From Tritrichomonas musculus (taxonomy: Eukaryota > Parabasalia > Tritrichomonadida > Tritrichomonadidae), in contig JAPFFF010000094.1 of assembly GCA_039105265.1 (NCBI GenBank), positions 1 to 64,000 on the forward strand: a DNA stretch of 64,000 nt, in the 5' to 3' direction. Position numbers and translations under genes: made by a program. This document shows positions 45,801 to 53,252 of the stretch, piece after piece. Position 1 is the stretch's first letter; each line of letters begins with the position of its first letter. The notes under the pieces were generated by a model. That model saw only the letters and a program-made list of their open reading frames with translations, was not told where the DNA came from and ran no database searches.

Positions 45801-48800
45801 GGTTGAAGGGAGATTTGATCCACAGAGCTTGGCGGCCTCCTTCATGAAGTTTGATGCGAACTTCTCCTGTCGTGATGGAGAGAGGAGCGCTGCGCAGGCC
45901 TTCGCAATCGCAAGCATGAATGCGACAGGCTGGTTCATTCCCTCAATGTGCGGGATGATGTTTCTCAGAATCTGGAGGTCGGTGAAGTTGAAGACGAAGT
46001 CAGACGAGTACTTGTGGATCAGCTTCAGCGCTGGCGGAATCAGTGAGTTGAACAGCTCTGTGTACGCCTTGTCTTTGCCTTCTGTCAGCGCCGGGAACGT
46101 CAGCTTGATGTCGAAGTCGCTCCTGTTGACGAAGAGGACGCCCATGCGCGAGACTGTGGCCGGCGATGCGAACTGGAGCGAGTGCGTCTCGAAGATGAAC
46201 TTCACGTTCCTGTCGAACTGGATACGCTCACCTGTTGGAAGTGTCAGAAGCCTGTTGTCATCGAGAACCGAGTTCAGTGACTCGATCCAGACTGGGTCGA
46301 CGTCGCCGTCGCAGACAATGAAGCCCATCTCGTCTGGCTCGAGCCTCGAAGCAGCGCGCGCAGCCCTTGTGAGGACGCCATCTGTCCACTCACGCGTATC
46401 GAGGTCGATTGATCCCATCAGTCCTTCCAGCGGGACCGCCTTTGGCACGATGTGCCACACTGTCGTTTTCCTTCCGCTCTTTGTGAGCGCGTCTGCGAGC
46501 ACCTTCCAGACGGTCGACTTGCCGCAGCCGGCTGGCCCGACGATGACTGCGCCTGTTCTGTGCTGTATCAGCTGGTTCAGCAGCGAGATCTTCGTCATCT
46601 GGACCTTCGACTGCTGGAGCTTCTTCTCTGCGAGCACCTCGATGACAGTCGGCTCGAGCGAGTTCTCTGACACGTTGTCGGACTGGTCAGTCTTGAAGAT
46701 GTCTCTGACAATGTCGAGGAAGAGGCGCCTGTCCTTGTCGTCGAGCTTGCCGAGCGTGTCGAACAGCAGGGCGCGAATGATGATTTGCTCCTCGTCGTCT
46801 TTTCCGTCGCTGTTCCTGAGCCACTGCCCGGCCATGTTGAGGACAGTCTTCTGCGCACGCAGGCCCCAGTCGTAGTGCTTCTGCTTGGAGAGGAGCTGGT
46901 CAGCGAGCGAGAAGACAGTGACCATTCTCTGCGCCAGCTCGTCGCTCTTGTGGAAGCCTTCAGAGTAGAGCATGACCTCCGCAATCAGGTTCTTGTCCGG
47001 AACGGACATCGAGACGGACCTGAAGAGCGCCTTGAGGTTGTTTGGAAGCTTGGACCTGCCGCCGTACGCCTTGCCCGCTGGATTCAGGGTGACAAAGATC
47101 CCTGACTTCAGGTTCAGGTGGACTGTCTTCGATAGGAGCGAGACCGTCTCCGACTTCTTGAGGATGGCCGTCTGTATCTCCTGGATCTGCTGCGAGACGG
47201 CAGACAGGACAAGCTCGTCAAGCCTGTTGAACTCGTCGAAGCAGCCCCAGGCGCCGCACTGGACAAGGCCTGTGAAGATCCTGCAGATTGACTTGACGTC
47301 AATTCCATCGCCGCAGTTGAAAACGAGGACCTGCCTCCCCATCGCCTGCCCGAGAGCCTTGACTGACTCCGTCTTTCCGGTACCTGCTGGTCCGTACGGG
47401 TTTCCTGCAAAGCCAAGATGCATACCTTCGCACAATGTTGACCAGCAAAGGTCGGTCAGAGGCGTGTGAACCAGTTTTGGCGCGTTTCCTTGGTATTCGT
47501 AGCCGTAATCAAAGACACCATCGCACATTTTGACAATGCACCGGCCATCAACGAAGTATAATTTGAATTGTCTCATCCATTCAAATGCTTGTGTGCGTGT
47601 AACGTCTTTCTTGGACAACTCAGTGATCATTGAGTTATAATGAACATGGTCCATGATGAGAGATTTGATGCAGGAGACTTCACTTGAATCAGTAACATTG
47701 ACTTTAACGGATGGCGAACCACCGCCACCTTCTTCCTGAAGTGGTGTTGATCTAAATTCCGCAAGTTTGAGTAGTTTCTTCTTGTAGATTTCTGAAAGTT
47801 CTTCAAGAGAATGTTTTTCAATTGATCTTTCGCATTCTTCAACAAATTTGATTCCTTCTCCAACTTGGACAATTTGTGATGGATATGTTTTTGTCGAGAA
47901 AGCATGCTTAGTCATATAGTCATTCAATAATTCAACAAGCGAGTTCTGCATTTTATCGCAAAGTTCATTCAGCCACATTTCAACTGAGGCTGTAGTGAAA
48001 ACAGGTTCTGGAAGATAAACTTTCTCACCGAGAGAGGATAGATAAGCAACAACCTTGTTCTCTGAGTCGATTTCAACGGATGAAATGCCTTGGAACAAGT
48101 TCTTGAGATGCGCTTGAACAATATTTGGGTTTTCACGAACTTTACCGAGAATTTCAAGGAGATCAAAGTCACCAATGAAGTAAAGACGTGGAAATCCTTG
48201 CCTTTTGCTTTCTAAGAAGGCAGTTAAAGCTGATTGGCAAGCATCTAATCCTTCCAAGATTCCTTTCAAAGTAGATACGATATCGTATTTATTAAGTAAT
48301 GAAGTAACTTGTGGATCTTTCTTGATATCATTCATTATTCCTTTGAATTGAGTATCAAGTGCATTGAATTTTTCTGTATGAGATGGAAGAGCACCAGAAT
48401 TGAAAATTGGAGCTAAGTGAAGCCATTTTCTTTGGATTTGGTTCAATAAAAGTAATGCTTCATGCAATGTAGTAAATTTAGTTGTCCATAATTGAATTTC
48501 ACTCTCAAAAGCATCAGCAAATTGAAGTGACGACAAGGATTGAATTGTAGCTTGCATATCGCTTACTTGTGTTAACAAGTCCTTCCATTCTTTAATAACA
48601 GATATACCTTGTTGCTCAAATAAGACAAAATCTGTATGCATGTTCCATTCACGGACTTCTCTTAATGCTGCTCTAATAGTTCCTTCACCTTTGGCTCTTT
48701 CGCCGAGTTTTCTGATTAATGCGACATTTTTATGAATTCCTTCAGCGTTATCCAAAATATTGCTCAACTTTAATTCGTTAATTTTCATTGCTTTAGGATA

Positions 48801-51800
48801 CTTAAGAATAATTCCAAGCTCCTCCCAGTGTTCAGCAGTCCAATTTTCTCCACGAACTAAAGTAATGTCTGGGTAGTATGTAATTAAATCTCGTATCTTT
48901 TCAATGAGATACATTGAAACATCGGAGGGTGGAACTCTATTTGCGTGATCATTCCATTGATCTAAGAAATCTTTCAAATCATATATGTGAGTTCTGTATG
49001 TAAGCCAGTCTTCACCACTGATTTCATCAAGTTCTGTTTGCCATTGATCGAGTAAGAGCCAAGTTGTTTCAAATGATTTAAGTGAATTTGTAACATTTGC
49101 AATATCTGGAAACTCGCGTTGTTTAGAAACGCCAAAGCTCTTTTCCTCATCAATAAGCATATTCTTTTCCTTTTCAAAATCGACAAGGGCAATTCTTGTC
49201 TCTTTAACAACTTGAATTGCTCTTTCGACTGCTTTTGGATTCTTGAAATCAACTTCTTTGGGCTTCCTTTCTTCCCATTTGACTTTGAATTGAGTTGTTC
49301 TTCGTTGGAAATCATCAACTTTTTGAGTCATTAATGTTCTTAACGTTTTAACTTGTTGTTGAACAACTTTGCTTTGATCTGTAAGCGAGCCTTTGAAAAT
49401 AAGCCAGTGGGATGAAATTGAGTCTATTTGGAATTGAAGACTTTGACGACTTTGTGGATCATGAACCATCAAAAGATTAGATTTATCATGAATTGTCTTG
49501 AATGTCTTTGAAAATTCACTAATTTTGCCATTTAAAGAAACAATTGTCTCTTTAACACGCTTTACTTCATCACTTGATTGAATTGTCGTTTGGATTGATG
49601 CAAGTGAGTTATTGATGAAGTCCATGACAGTTGAAATATCGTTTTCTAATGATTTACGCAAGAGCGAGCAAACAGATCGCTTGTATTCGCCAACTAAACG
49701 CTTAAATGCACTTTTAGCAATTGCATAAGAAACTGTAATATAGTCAATTTTTTCTGAATCAGGAATTTGATCTATTTGAGCTTCACGCATTGCTATCGCA
49801 TTCAAATTTGTCAAAAATTGGTTTGGTTCAGTTAATTTTTCATTTACAACTGTATCGAAGTCTGAAATTTGTCCCAAAACTACCCAATCATTAAATTTAT
49901 CAACACAATTTGAAACGCGAGAAATTAAAACTTCAGTTCTTTTGTAAAGTTGGTCGATTTCACTTAAATGGAATTTAACAATTCCTGAAAATTGTGAATT
50001 GAATTCTTCCATTTTGACACCATTAGAAACACCTCCGAAATGAGTTGGAATCGAAATGAGTTTGTTAATTTGTGCATATAACATATGTCTGATTGATTCG
50101 ATAGTTGGGTTAAAAACAATATCGGGCCTTGTATATGAAACATTCACTGTTATTCCTTTAACATCATTTTCCATTGTTAATAACGTTTTTTCAAATTGAT
50201 AATCAAGGGCCTTATAAACTTGAGAGTTAATATGCTTTAGCCACATCTTTAAATTGGTTTTACCTCCTTTGTATATGTCAACAATTCGGTTTCTACAAAC
50301 CCTTAACGTTTCTTTCCATTTTGCATCTGCTGCAATAAGAGAACAATCAAATAATTGAGCTATATCAGCAATCATCTTTCTGTGAATAGACATCAATTGC
50401 TCATTATTATCATATAAATCATCTGCAGCTTTATTAACACTTGATATGAAATTTTCAACGTCATCTTGTTGGCCAAATGCAACTGATGAAATTCCTTCAA
50501 ATGTAGAAATAAAACCATCTACATATGGAATGAGTAGTGGTCTTAAAGGACGGATAATTGAAATAACAGTTGTATTGAAATAATCTACACATTGTTTTAA
50601 TGCACAAAAATACTGATGATGTTCTCTTAATTTTCTTAGTTTGGAATCAATTTCGTGTGTAATTCGGAAATTTAATGAAGTAATGATTGAAGCTTGATCA
50701 AGAATTGATGTTTTATCTTGAGGGAAGCTTATTAAGAGAATTCTTGTCTTTTTATTTTCTTCTTTTTGTATTAAATTTTCATCAAAATTAATTTGGCTTA
50801 ATTGTTTTGAAATCGCTGTAGTCCACGCTGTAACCATATCAGCAATCATTTTCTCAGATAAGGTTACTATTTCTTGATAAGATGCGTTGATCTCATCAGT
50901 TGGACATTTATTTTTAAAATCTTTTGAATATTTCAATTGATATGAAAACCATTTTAATGCATTACAAATTGCATTTGGATCATTAACTTCATCAACGTAA
51001 TGATTATGGGCTTGTTTCTTAAGAAGATCAAGATATGAAATGAATAGTTTGTTCCTTTTCTGTTCATAAGACGAAATTACTTTTTTTATACTTGAAAATC
51101 TAGATAAAAAATGTAAACATAATAATTCATCTGCTAAAGCATCTTGGTTGTCTCCCATTGCTTTTAAACCTTCTTCAATTTGAGATGAAACGGAATTAGC
51201 CATTGATTCTAGGCTTGATAACATTGGAGATGTTGAACTTTCCCATTCATCAGATTCCATTTTAAAACAGTCATCAATTGTTGGAACTTCTGCTGGGCTA
51301 TAAGAATCCATAAATTTCGCACAATAGAAATAAGAACGTTGGTATCTATCAAAAAATAAAAGTTTTTCATGAATATTATTGAGTTTGTCAGATTTGTACA
51401 AACCGTTTGTCCACTTTCTAGCTTGAAATGCTGGCCAAAGTTTTTGAGTAAATTGTTTCGTTTGATGAATCCATTTTGTTAATAATTGATAACATAGTGA
51501 TAAATTTCGACATTTTGGACCAGTATCAAATAAATTGAAATTTTCAAGTTGTTCTAAAATGAATCTTTCAATTTCTTTTGATACTAAATCTAAAAAATGA
51601 ATTAATTGCTCTGGGGTATAAAGATGGCATGTTGTCCACAAACGATCGACTGCCTGAGATGTAGTATCTAAAATTGAAAAGGCTTCGGATAGAGATCCTA
51701 ACGAAGACGTGTCAAGTCGGCTCATTTGAAGATAAACAAGTTCAATTTCATTTAAAATTCGATTCATTGGTTCCTTTCGTGATGGGTCTTGTTCCTTATC

Positions 51801-51854
51801 AACAAGAATACACCAATTACGAAATTCTTTAAAAACAGATTCTGCTTCGGTCAT
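39813..51854 (-). CDS. DYNC2H1: Cytoplasmic dynein-2 (IFT retrograde) heavy chain, 4013 aa
   Basis: Minus-end motor that returns IFT trains from the flagellar tip. Tail and linker occupy residues ~1-1,450. AAA1 Walker A is GPAGTGKTE (~1,487) with Walker B CFDEFNR (~1,537). AAA2 is GPAGCGKST (~1,772), AAA3 GPKGCGKA (~2,075) and AAA4 ITGCGGKE (~2,388). The stalk coiled coils and microtubule-binding tip span ~2,590-2,930, and AAA5, AAA6 and the C-terminal domain follow. It is assigned to dynein-2 rather than dynein-1 or an axonemal chain because of VQCGAWGCFDEFNRLDELVL, the WTDGVLTRAAR and CDGDVDPVWIESLNSVLDDN blocks, and the GCGK AAA3 loop lacking Ser/Thr. The AAA4 P-loop is also degenerate. 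It is a single 12 kb frame with no intron. Base composition changes sharply near 47,400-47,540: the motor half is GC-rich and the tail half AT-rich. Confidence 0.94.
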   Translation of the reverse strand: MTEAESVFKEFRNWCILVDKEQDPSRKEPMNRILNEIELVYLQMSRLDTSSLGSLSEAFSILDTTSQAVDRLWTTCHLYTPEQLIHFLDLVSKEIERFILEQLENFNLFDTGPKCRNLSLCYQLLTKWIHQTKQFTQKLWPAFQARKWTNGLYKSDKLNNIHEKLLFFDRYQRSYFYCAKFMDSYSPAEVPTIDDCFKMESDEWESSTSPMLSSLESMANSVSSQIEEGLKAMGDNQDALADELLCLHFLSRFSSIKKVISSYEQKRNKLFISYLDLLKKQAHNHYVDEVNDPNAICNALKWFSYQLKYSKDFKNKCPTDEINASYQEIVTLSEKMIADMVTAWTTAISKQLSQINFDENLIQKEENKKTRILLISFPQDKTSILDQASIITSLNFRITHEIDSKLRKLREHHQYFCALKQCVDYFNTTVISIIRPLRPLLIPYVDGFISTFEGISSVAFGQQDDVENFISSVNKAADDLYDNNEQLMSIHRKMIADIAQLFDCSLIAADAKWKETLRVCRNRIVDIYKGGKTNLKMWLKHINSQVYKALDYQFEKTLLTMENDVKGITVNVSYTRPDIVFNPTIESIRHMLYAQINKLISIPTHFGGVSNGVKMEEFNSQFSGIVKFHLSEIDQLYKRTEVLISRVSNCVDKFNDWVVLGQISDFDTVVNEKLTEPNQFLTNLNAIAMREAQIDQIPDSEKIDYITVSYAIAKSAFKRLVGEYKRSVCSLLRKSLENDISTVMDFINNSLASIQTTIQSSDEVKRVKETIVSLNGKISEFSKTFKTIHDKSNLLMVHDPQSRQSLQFQIDSISSHWLIFKGSLTDQSKVVQQQVKTLRTLMTQKVDDFQRRTTQFKVKWEERKPKEVDFKNPKAVERAIQVVKETRIALVDFEKEKNMLIDEEKSFGVSKQREFPDIANVTNSLKSFETTWLLLDQWQTELDEISGEDWLTYRTHIYDLKDFLDQWNDHANRVPPSDVSMYLIEKIRDLITYYPDITLVRGENWTAEHWEELGIILKYPKAMKINELKLSNILDNAEGIHKNVALIRKLGERAKGEGTIRAALREVREWNMHTDFVLFEQQGISVIKEWKDLLTQVSDMQATIQSLSSLQFADAFESEIQLWTTKFTTLHEALLLLNQIQRKWLHLAPIFNSGALPSHTEKFNALDTQFKGIMNDIKKDPQVTSLLNKYDIVSTLKGILEGLDACQSALTAFLESKRQGFPRLYFIGDFDLLEILGKVRENPNIVQAHLKNLFQGISSVEIDSENKVVAYLSSLGEKVYLPEPVFTTASVEMWLNELCDKMQNSLVELLNDYMTKHAFSTKTYPSQIVQVGEGIKFVEECERSIEKHSLEELSEIYKKKLLKLAEFRSTPLQEEGGGGSPSVKVNVTDSSEVSCIKSLIMDHVHYNSMITELSKKDVTRTQAFEWMRQFKLYFVDGRCIVKMCDGVFDYGYEYQGNAPKLVHTPLTDLCWSTLCEGMHLGFAGNPYGPAGTGKTESVKALGQAMGRQVLVFNCGDGIDVKSICRIFTGLVQCGAWGCFDEFNRLDELVLSAVSQQIQEIQTAILKKSETVSLLSKTVHLNLKSGIFVTLNPAGKAYGGRSKLPNNLKALFRSVSMSVPDKNLIAEVMLYSEGFHKSDELAQRMVTVFSLADQLLSKQKHYDWGLRAQKTVLNMAGQWLRNSDGKDDEEQIIIRALLFDTLGKLDDKDRRLFLDIVRDIFKTDQSDNVSENSLEPTVIEVLAEKKLQQSKVQMTKISLLNQLIQHRTGAVIVGPAGCGKSTVWKVLADALTKSGRKTTVWHIVPKAVPLEGLMGSIDLDTREWTDGVLTRAARAASRLEPDEMGFIVCDGDVDPVWIESLNSVLDDNRLLTLPTGERIQFDRNVKFIFETHSLQFASPATVSRMGVLFVNRSDFDIKLTFPALTEGKDKAYTELFNSLIPPALKLIHKYSSDFVFNFTDLQILRNIIPHIEGMNQPVAFMLAIAKACAALLSPSRQEKFASNFMKEAAKLCGSNLPSTKNILQCEWKDGKIQPFEMKTIAEGEWNANDPPFVSTPESLKYVSSAEPFVRMKEPLLIAGPKGCGKAILVKKLYEGDVEYIYCNALTTAKSVMTRLNELCTTAPAANGLKMKPRSGRPLTLFFKGVQNPSADKFDTVELHSFIRQLCQLNGYMNETLDWVELTNINLVASIDPSDSLQPLSERFLSQFRIVVVDYVSSESLRFIYGEYVTNVLHREQQWDWNSSQVCYELAKSMIIVYDQYLTSNGFTPKDLTKWILGILRYSEDQPTFSMLYEGCRVFADRLPSNKQKEFTTAMTKNISGKLGVYTTFDGSDNLLRRSDISSIKKALNTGLTNYERECGPLDIFIQNSTMKLSTQINRAIALPCNHLLLIAITGCGGKEVLKLTIQTMKGKLFSPSTFDGYSLRHFANDLKECISYAANEKKLSVFCIEEYQIINDSFFEYINSLLTNKIPPNLYTPEEQKAILSQLGDISYEEFKRIVRDNIRVVVIIDPRSPTCAKMLKAQPLLEAQCTILKVNDYEEKVLNEMTPLILSKFEVSDESIAKLPFAKVHKTLKMQSSDFQALIKNYIELSKKKSESLATRKKFLHDGLLRLKAVSDRVAQLSKEAEVQQVQVREKEQRAKEAMDEISKTMTQLNIQSEQMDKISSELSSKEGNLKKQKEKIDDQLSGILPILKAASENVAKLDSRDISEVKSFTMPPQQVRDVLEAVLLLMGERDTSWQNIRKFFSNSHIKEDILRFDPKAVSPQSITEVNKAIEKKKNSFDYETVRRSSAAAAPLAEWVKAMAKYCLVLRDVQPLQNELDKLDAELDSSRVQLKQLETKKTELDTTVVNLQNQYKEFTSEAERLRLSLNEIEEKQKAASNLLNKLSDEQKRWSEQHSEIEKEQGKATQKLLMSAAFMTICGSMNETDRASRMKQLAKALELKDETFVFKDFINTQSEILELKFNGFPSDELSLENVQIIKSCENRTLFIIDPAEHIVEWLEHSLGPAAEVLSWSHPRFQHQASLAIRFGKKLIVKEADGVPLCLIPYLAKEFVLSNGHLTVSVGDKFIDVHPEFRLIIVTRNSSIQLSPREQSLVTTINFTVTRTALRMQLLTLALSTEAPEIEQQHQEQLNESEQLKIELGKLESSLLDILAAADPNTILSNKELINSLDEKKKRASEVEQRLAAVEKFQEQIQEKRVQFQPLANIASAIYFNVDTLYLVHTMYRFSLNEFTKLYTSAFKECKSTGDGRVKALIKTFNSLAYSHFSRSLFREHRLVFGMNLVRTIYPRMFPDNEWQQFLHQRPAKVDSVPSFIPQESQPAFMSLAANVPKVVESLKFDENASGWQKWLDCTTPDNPSSWPQIDGKNPQQLGITALERCLVIQALRPDRLMSSMERIVLGAFSDPKVLSLRQLLVKDGAGKGGKKKQEEGSSEEGASSSSNSSNVAESIFVFIVTPGSDPSIELKEIAMEIPNVGENLVELALGECDSKDALSLVRQASRNGQWAIIKNVHLDISFLQQLEKLVPSLQMSDNFKLILTTEATPSFPTVLLQNSTKIAYEAPPGLINQMSRTLTMWSEDWFGKLSSAVKRSLISLSYLHGVLQERRAFIPVGWSQFFEFTQADLNAATQIIESRNDATDVVRGLLQTTVYGSRMDSEFDRRILNLFVNSNFPCEKFQLFDLPGDLSLKSVSKLLNQRGKDESADNGPTLLGLCSSADATVARSTTQATIHYLSLLTSASQSESESGSQVNSQIFQLVKSLMSQFKDVVDDVQINLQNHPAIDFISVQRSAAHALLKVVTSDVESLSSASDAAMLPAHLRAASASLKKGLVPNEWGCDWIDIDDNVEQWLEQCFERTAALDALSVRVRDNSVLTSQPLPLYATMKPGAFVSALMQAAVRMNKTEMNAIKLAVTFDRPADGSLMSLNICDFTVQAAAVRGGVVTTSETANSDVVKVDKAYLCVCQKKARVADDAIEIPIFESLNREKLVAKAEVPVDSKRKSQVILASAALILSH

Positions 51855-51983
51855 TTTTTTTTATAATTTTATTTGGTATAAAATTTTTGAAAAGAATTAA
51901 AAAACGGAATCAAGTCGGCCGATAAGGCATTCAAAATTTTTAAAATTTTTTAATGTAATGTTATATAAAAAAAAAAGAGAGAG
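51855..51983. promoter_or_regulatory. 129 bp divergent intergenic region, dynein-2 / C9orf72-like
   Basis: It separates the start codons of two divergent genes. Both leaders are A-rich before the ATG (plus strand: a long A run then GAGAGAG). The middle holds a GC-containing patch (AACGGAATCAAGTCGGCCG). Candidate TCA initiators occur on the plus strand (AATCAAG, ATTCAAAA); none can be chosen from sequence alone. Confidence 0.45.
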
Positions 51984-53165
51984 ATGAATGAAATAGAGTA
52001 TTTAAATGAAACAAATGATTCACCTTTTATTGGTATTGCTGTTGGATCTTTTGATCTTTTAAGTGGTATTAGATTATGCCATGCTTGGGTCTTTCAAAAA
52101 GAAGAAAAAATTAATGAAAAAATAGAAAATGCACTTAAAGTTACACTTGCTAATGTGCATCGACAAAGTGAAGAATTTTATAATGTTGTTTCAACCTCAA
52201 TAATAGAAATGCAAAATTTTAAATGGTTTATTACAAATACAATTTTTTTAGTTAGTAATAATACGACAAATCCGTCAATGAAAAGAAACAAATTTATATC
52301 AGTAATTTTTATTTTTAAATCGATTTTAATTCGAAATGATTTTCATTTAAAAAACTCGTTATTAATATTAACGAGAAAATTTGCCCAGAATGTCAAATCT
52401 TGTTTTACCAACAATCACCCTTTTACATCTTTAAAAGAATACATAGATATTATAATTTATCGAGGTAGTTGTCTTATTCAAAGTGGTATACCAAAATCCT
52501 ATTATGTTTTAAACAAAGAATTTAAATTATCAACAACTGAATTTTTATTTTATGCTACATTACTAACCTCTCATATACAGACAAAGATGACAACTGTTAT
52601 CGAAACCTCCTCATTAACAGATGCTTTACAAATTGTTTCTTTTTTGATCAATTTTATGTTTCCCTTTCAAATTGATCAGTCATCCATACAGCACATGCTC
52701 GCGCCTGTTCCAGGCCTCTTTTTGCAGATTGTTGAGAAGCAGAAGCAGCCGATGGGAGAAATTGTCAGAAATTTCAATGGGCCCGTCACCTGGCTCAGAA
52801 TTTTTGACAGGAAGAAAATTTTCCAGTTCTCGTCGACATCAAAGTTCAAGCCAAACGCGAGCGCGGCGCCGCCGCCGCTGGAGAGCTTCGAGGTGTTCAG
52901 CGACGGGCAGGAGAGGGACGCAAAGCCAGCGGTCGCAAACTGGTCGCTCGCAACTGTCCAGCTCCTCCTCAGCTCGCAGTCGAAGAACGAGAGCAAGGTC
53001 ATCTGCGAGGAGCAGTTCTCAGAGCTTGCGAGGCACGCGCTCTTCTTCGTGGCGGCAGACGGCAGGAGGGACGCGCTGAAGAAGGCGATGGACGTCGGCG
53101 AGCAGGACGAGAGGCTGCTCGCGGCAGCCGCGCAGGCAATGCAGACAAGCTGCGCATCAGACTGA
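51984..53165 (+). CDS. C9orf72-like longin/DENN protein, 393 aa
   Basis: The N-terminus SPFIGIAVGSFDLLSGIRLC-HAWVF (~13-37) matches the longin start of C9orf72-type DENN proteins (pattern FxYWDNxLGPRVxHIW). Residues ~188-255 (FLFYATLLTSHIQTKMTTVI, then TDALQIVSFLINFMFPFQID and MLAPVPGLFLQIVEK) match the DENN segment that in C9orf72 reads FLLNAISSHLQT...CLFLTP. Comparison is from memory of the family. Such proteins act with Rab-type GTPases in membrane traffic and autophagy. The protein is shorter than human C9orf72 (481 aa), and its C-terminal ~100 residues (Ala/Glu-rich) look unlike the family. The 5' ~700 bp is AT-rich and the 3' ~480 bp strongly GC-rich. It is divergent from dynein-2 and converges on the next gene with an 87 bp gap. 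An alternative is another DENN family. Confidence 0.7.
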   Translation: MNEIEYLNETNDSPFIGIAVGSFDLLSGIRLCHAWVFQKEEKINEKIENALKVTLANVHRQSEEFYNVVSTSIIEMQNFKWFITNTIFLVSNNTTNPSMKRNKFISVIFIFKSILIRNDFHLKNSLLILTRKFAQNVKSCFTNNHPFTSLKEYIDIIIYRGSCLIQSGIPKSYYVLNKEFKLSTTEFLFYATLLTSHIQTKMTTVIETSSLTDALQIVSFLINFMFPFQIDQSSIQHMLAPVPGLFLQIVEKQKQPMGEIVRNFNGPVTWLRIFDRKKIFQFSSTSKFKPNASAAPPPLESFEVFSDGQERDAKPAVANWSLATVQLLLSSQSKNESKVICEEQFSELARHALFFVAADGRRDALKKAMDVGEQDERLLAAAAQAMQTSCASD

Positions 53166-53252
53166 CTTTTTTTGTTGTTTTTGTTTTTATGTTTTATAAT
53201 AAAAAAAAAAGAGTATTTATAACATATCTTTTTATATAAAATAATAAATAAT

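Noticed and set aside
39866-47469. Many long open frames antisense to dynein-2, for example 45,589-46,875 (428 codons)
   Set aside because: They lie opposite GC-rich conserved motor codons, are Ser/Arg/Leu-rich and resemble no family. They are shadows of GC-rich codon use.
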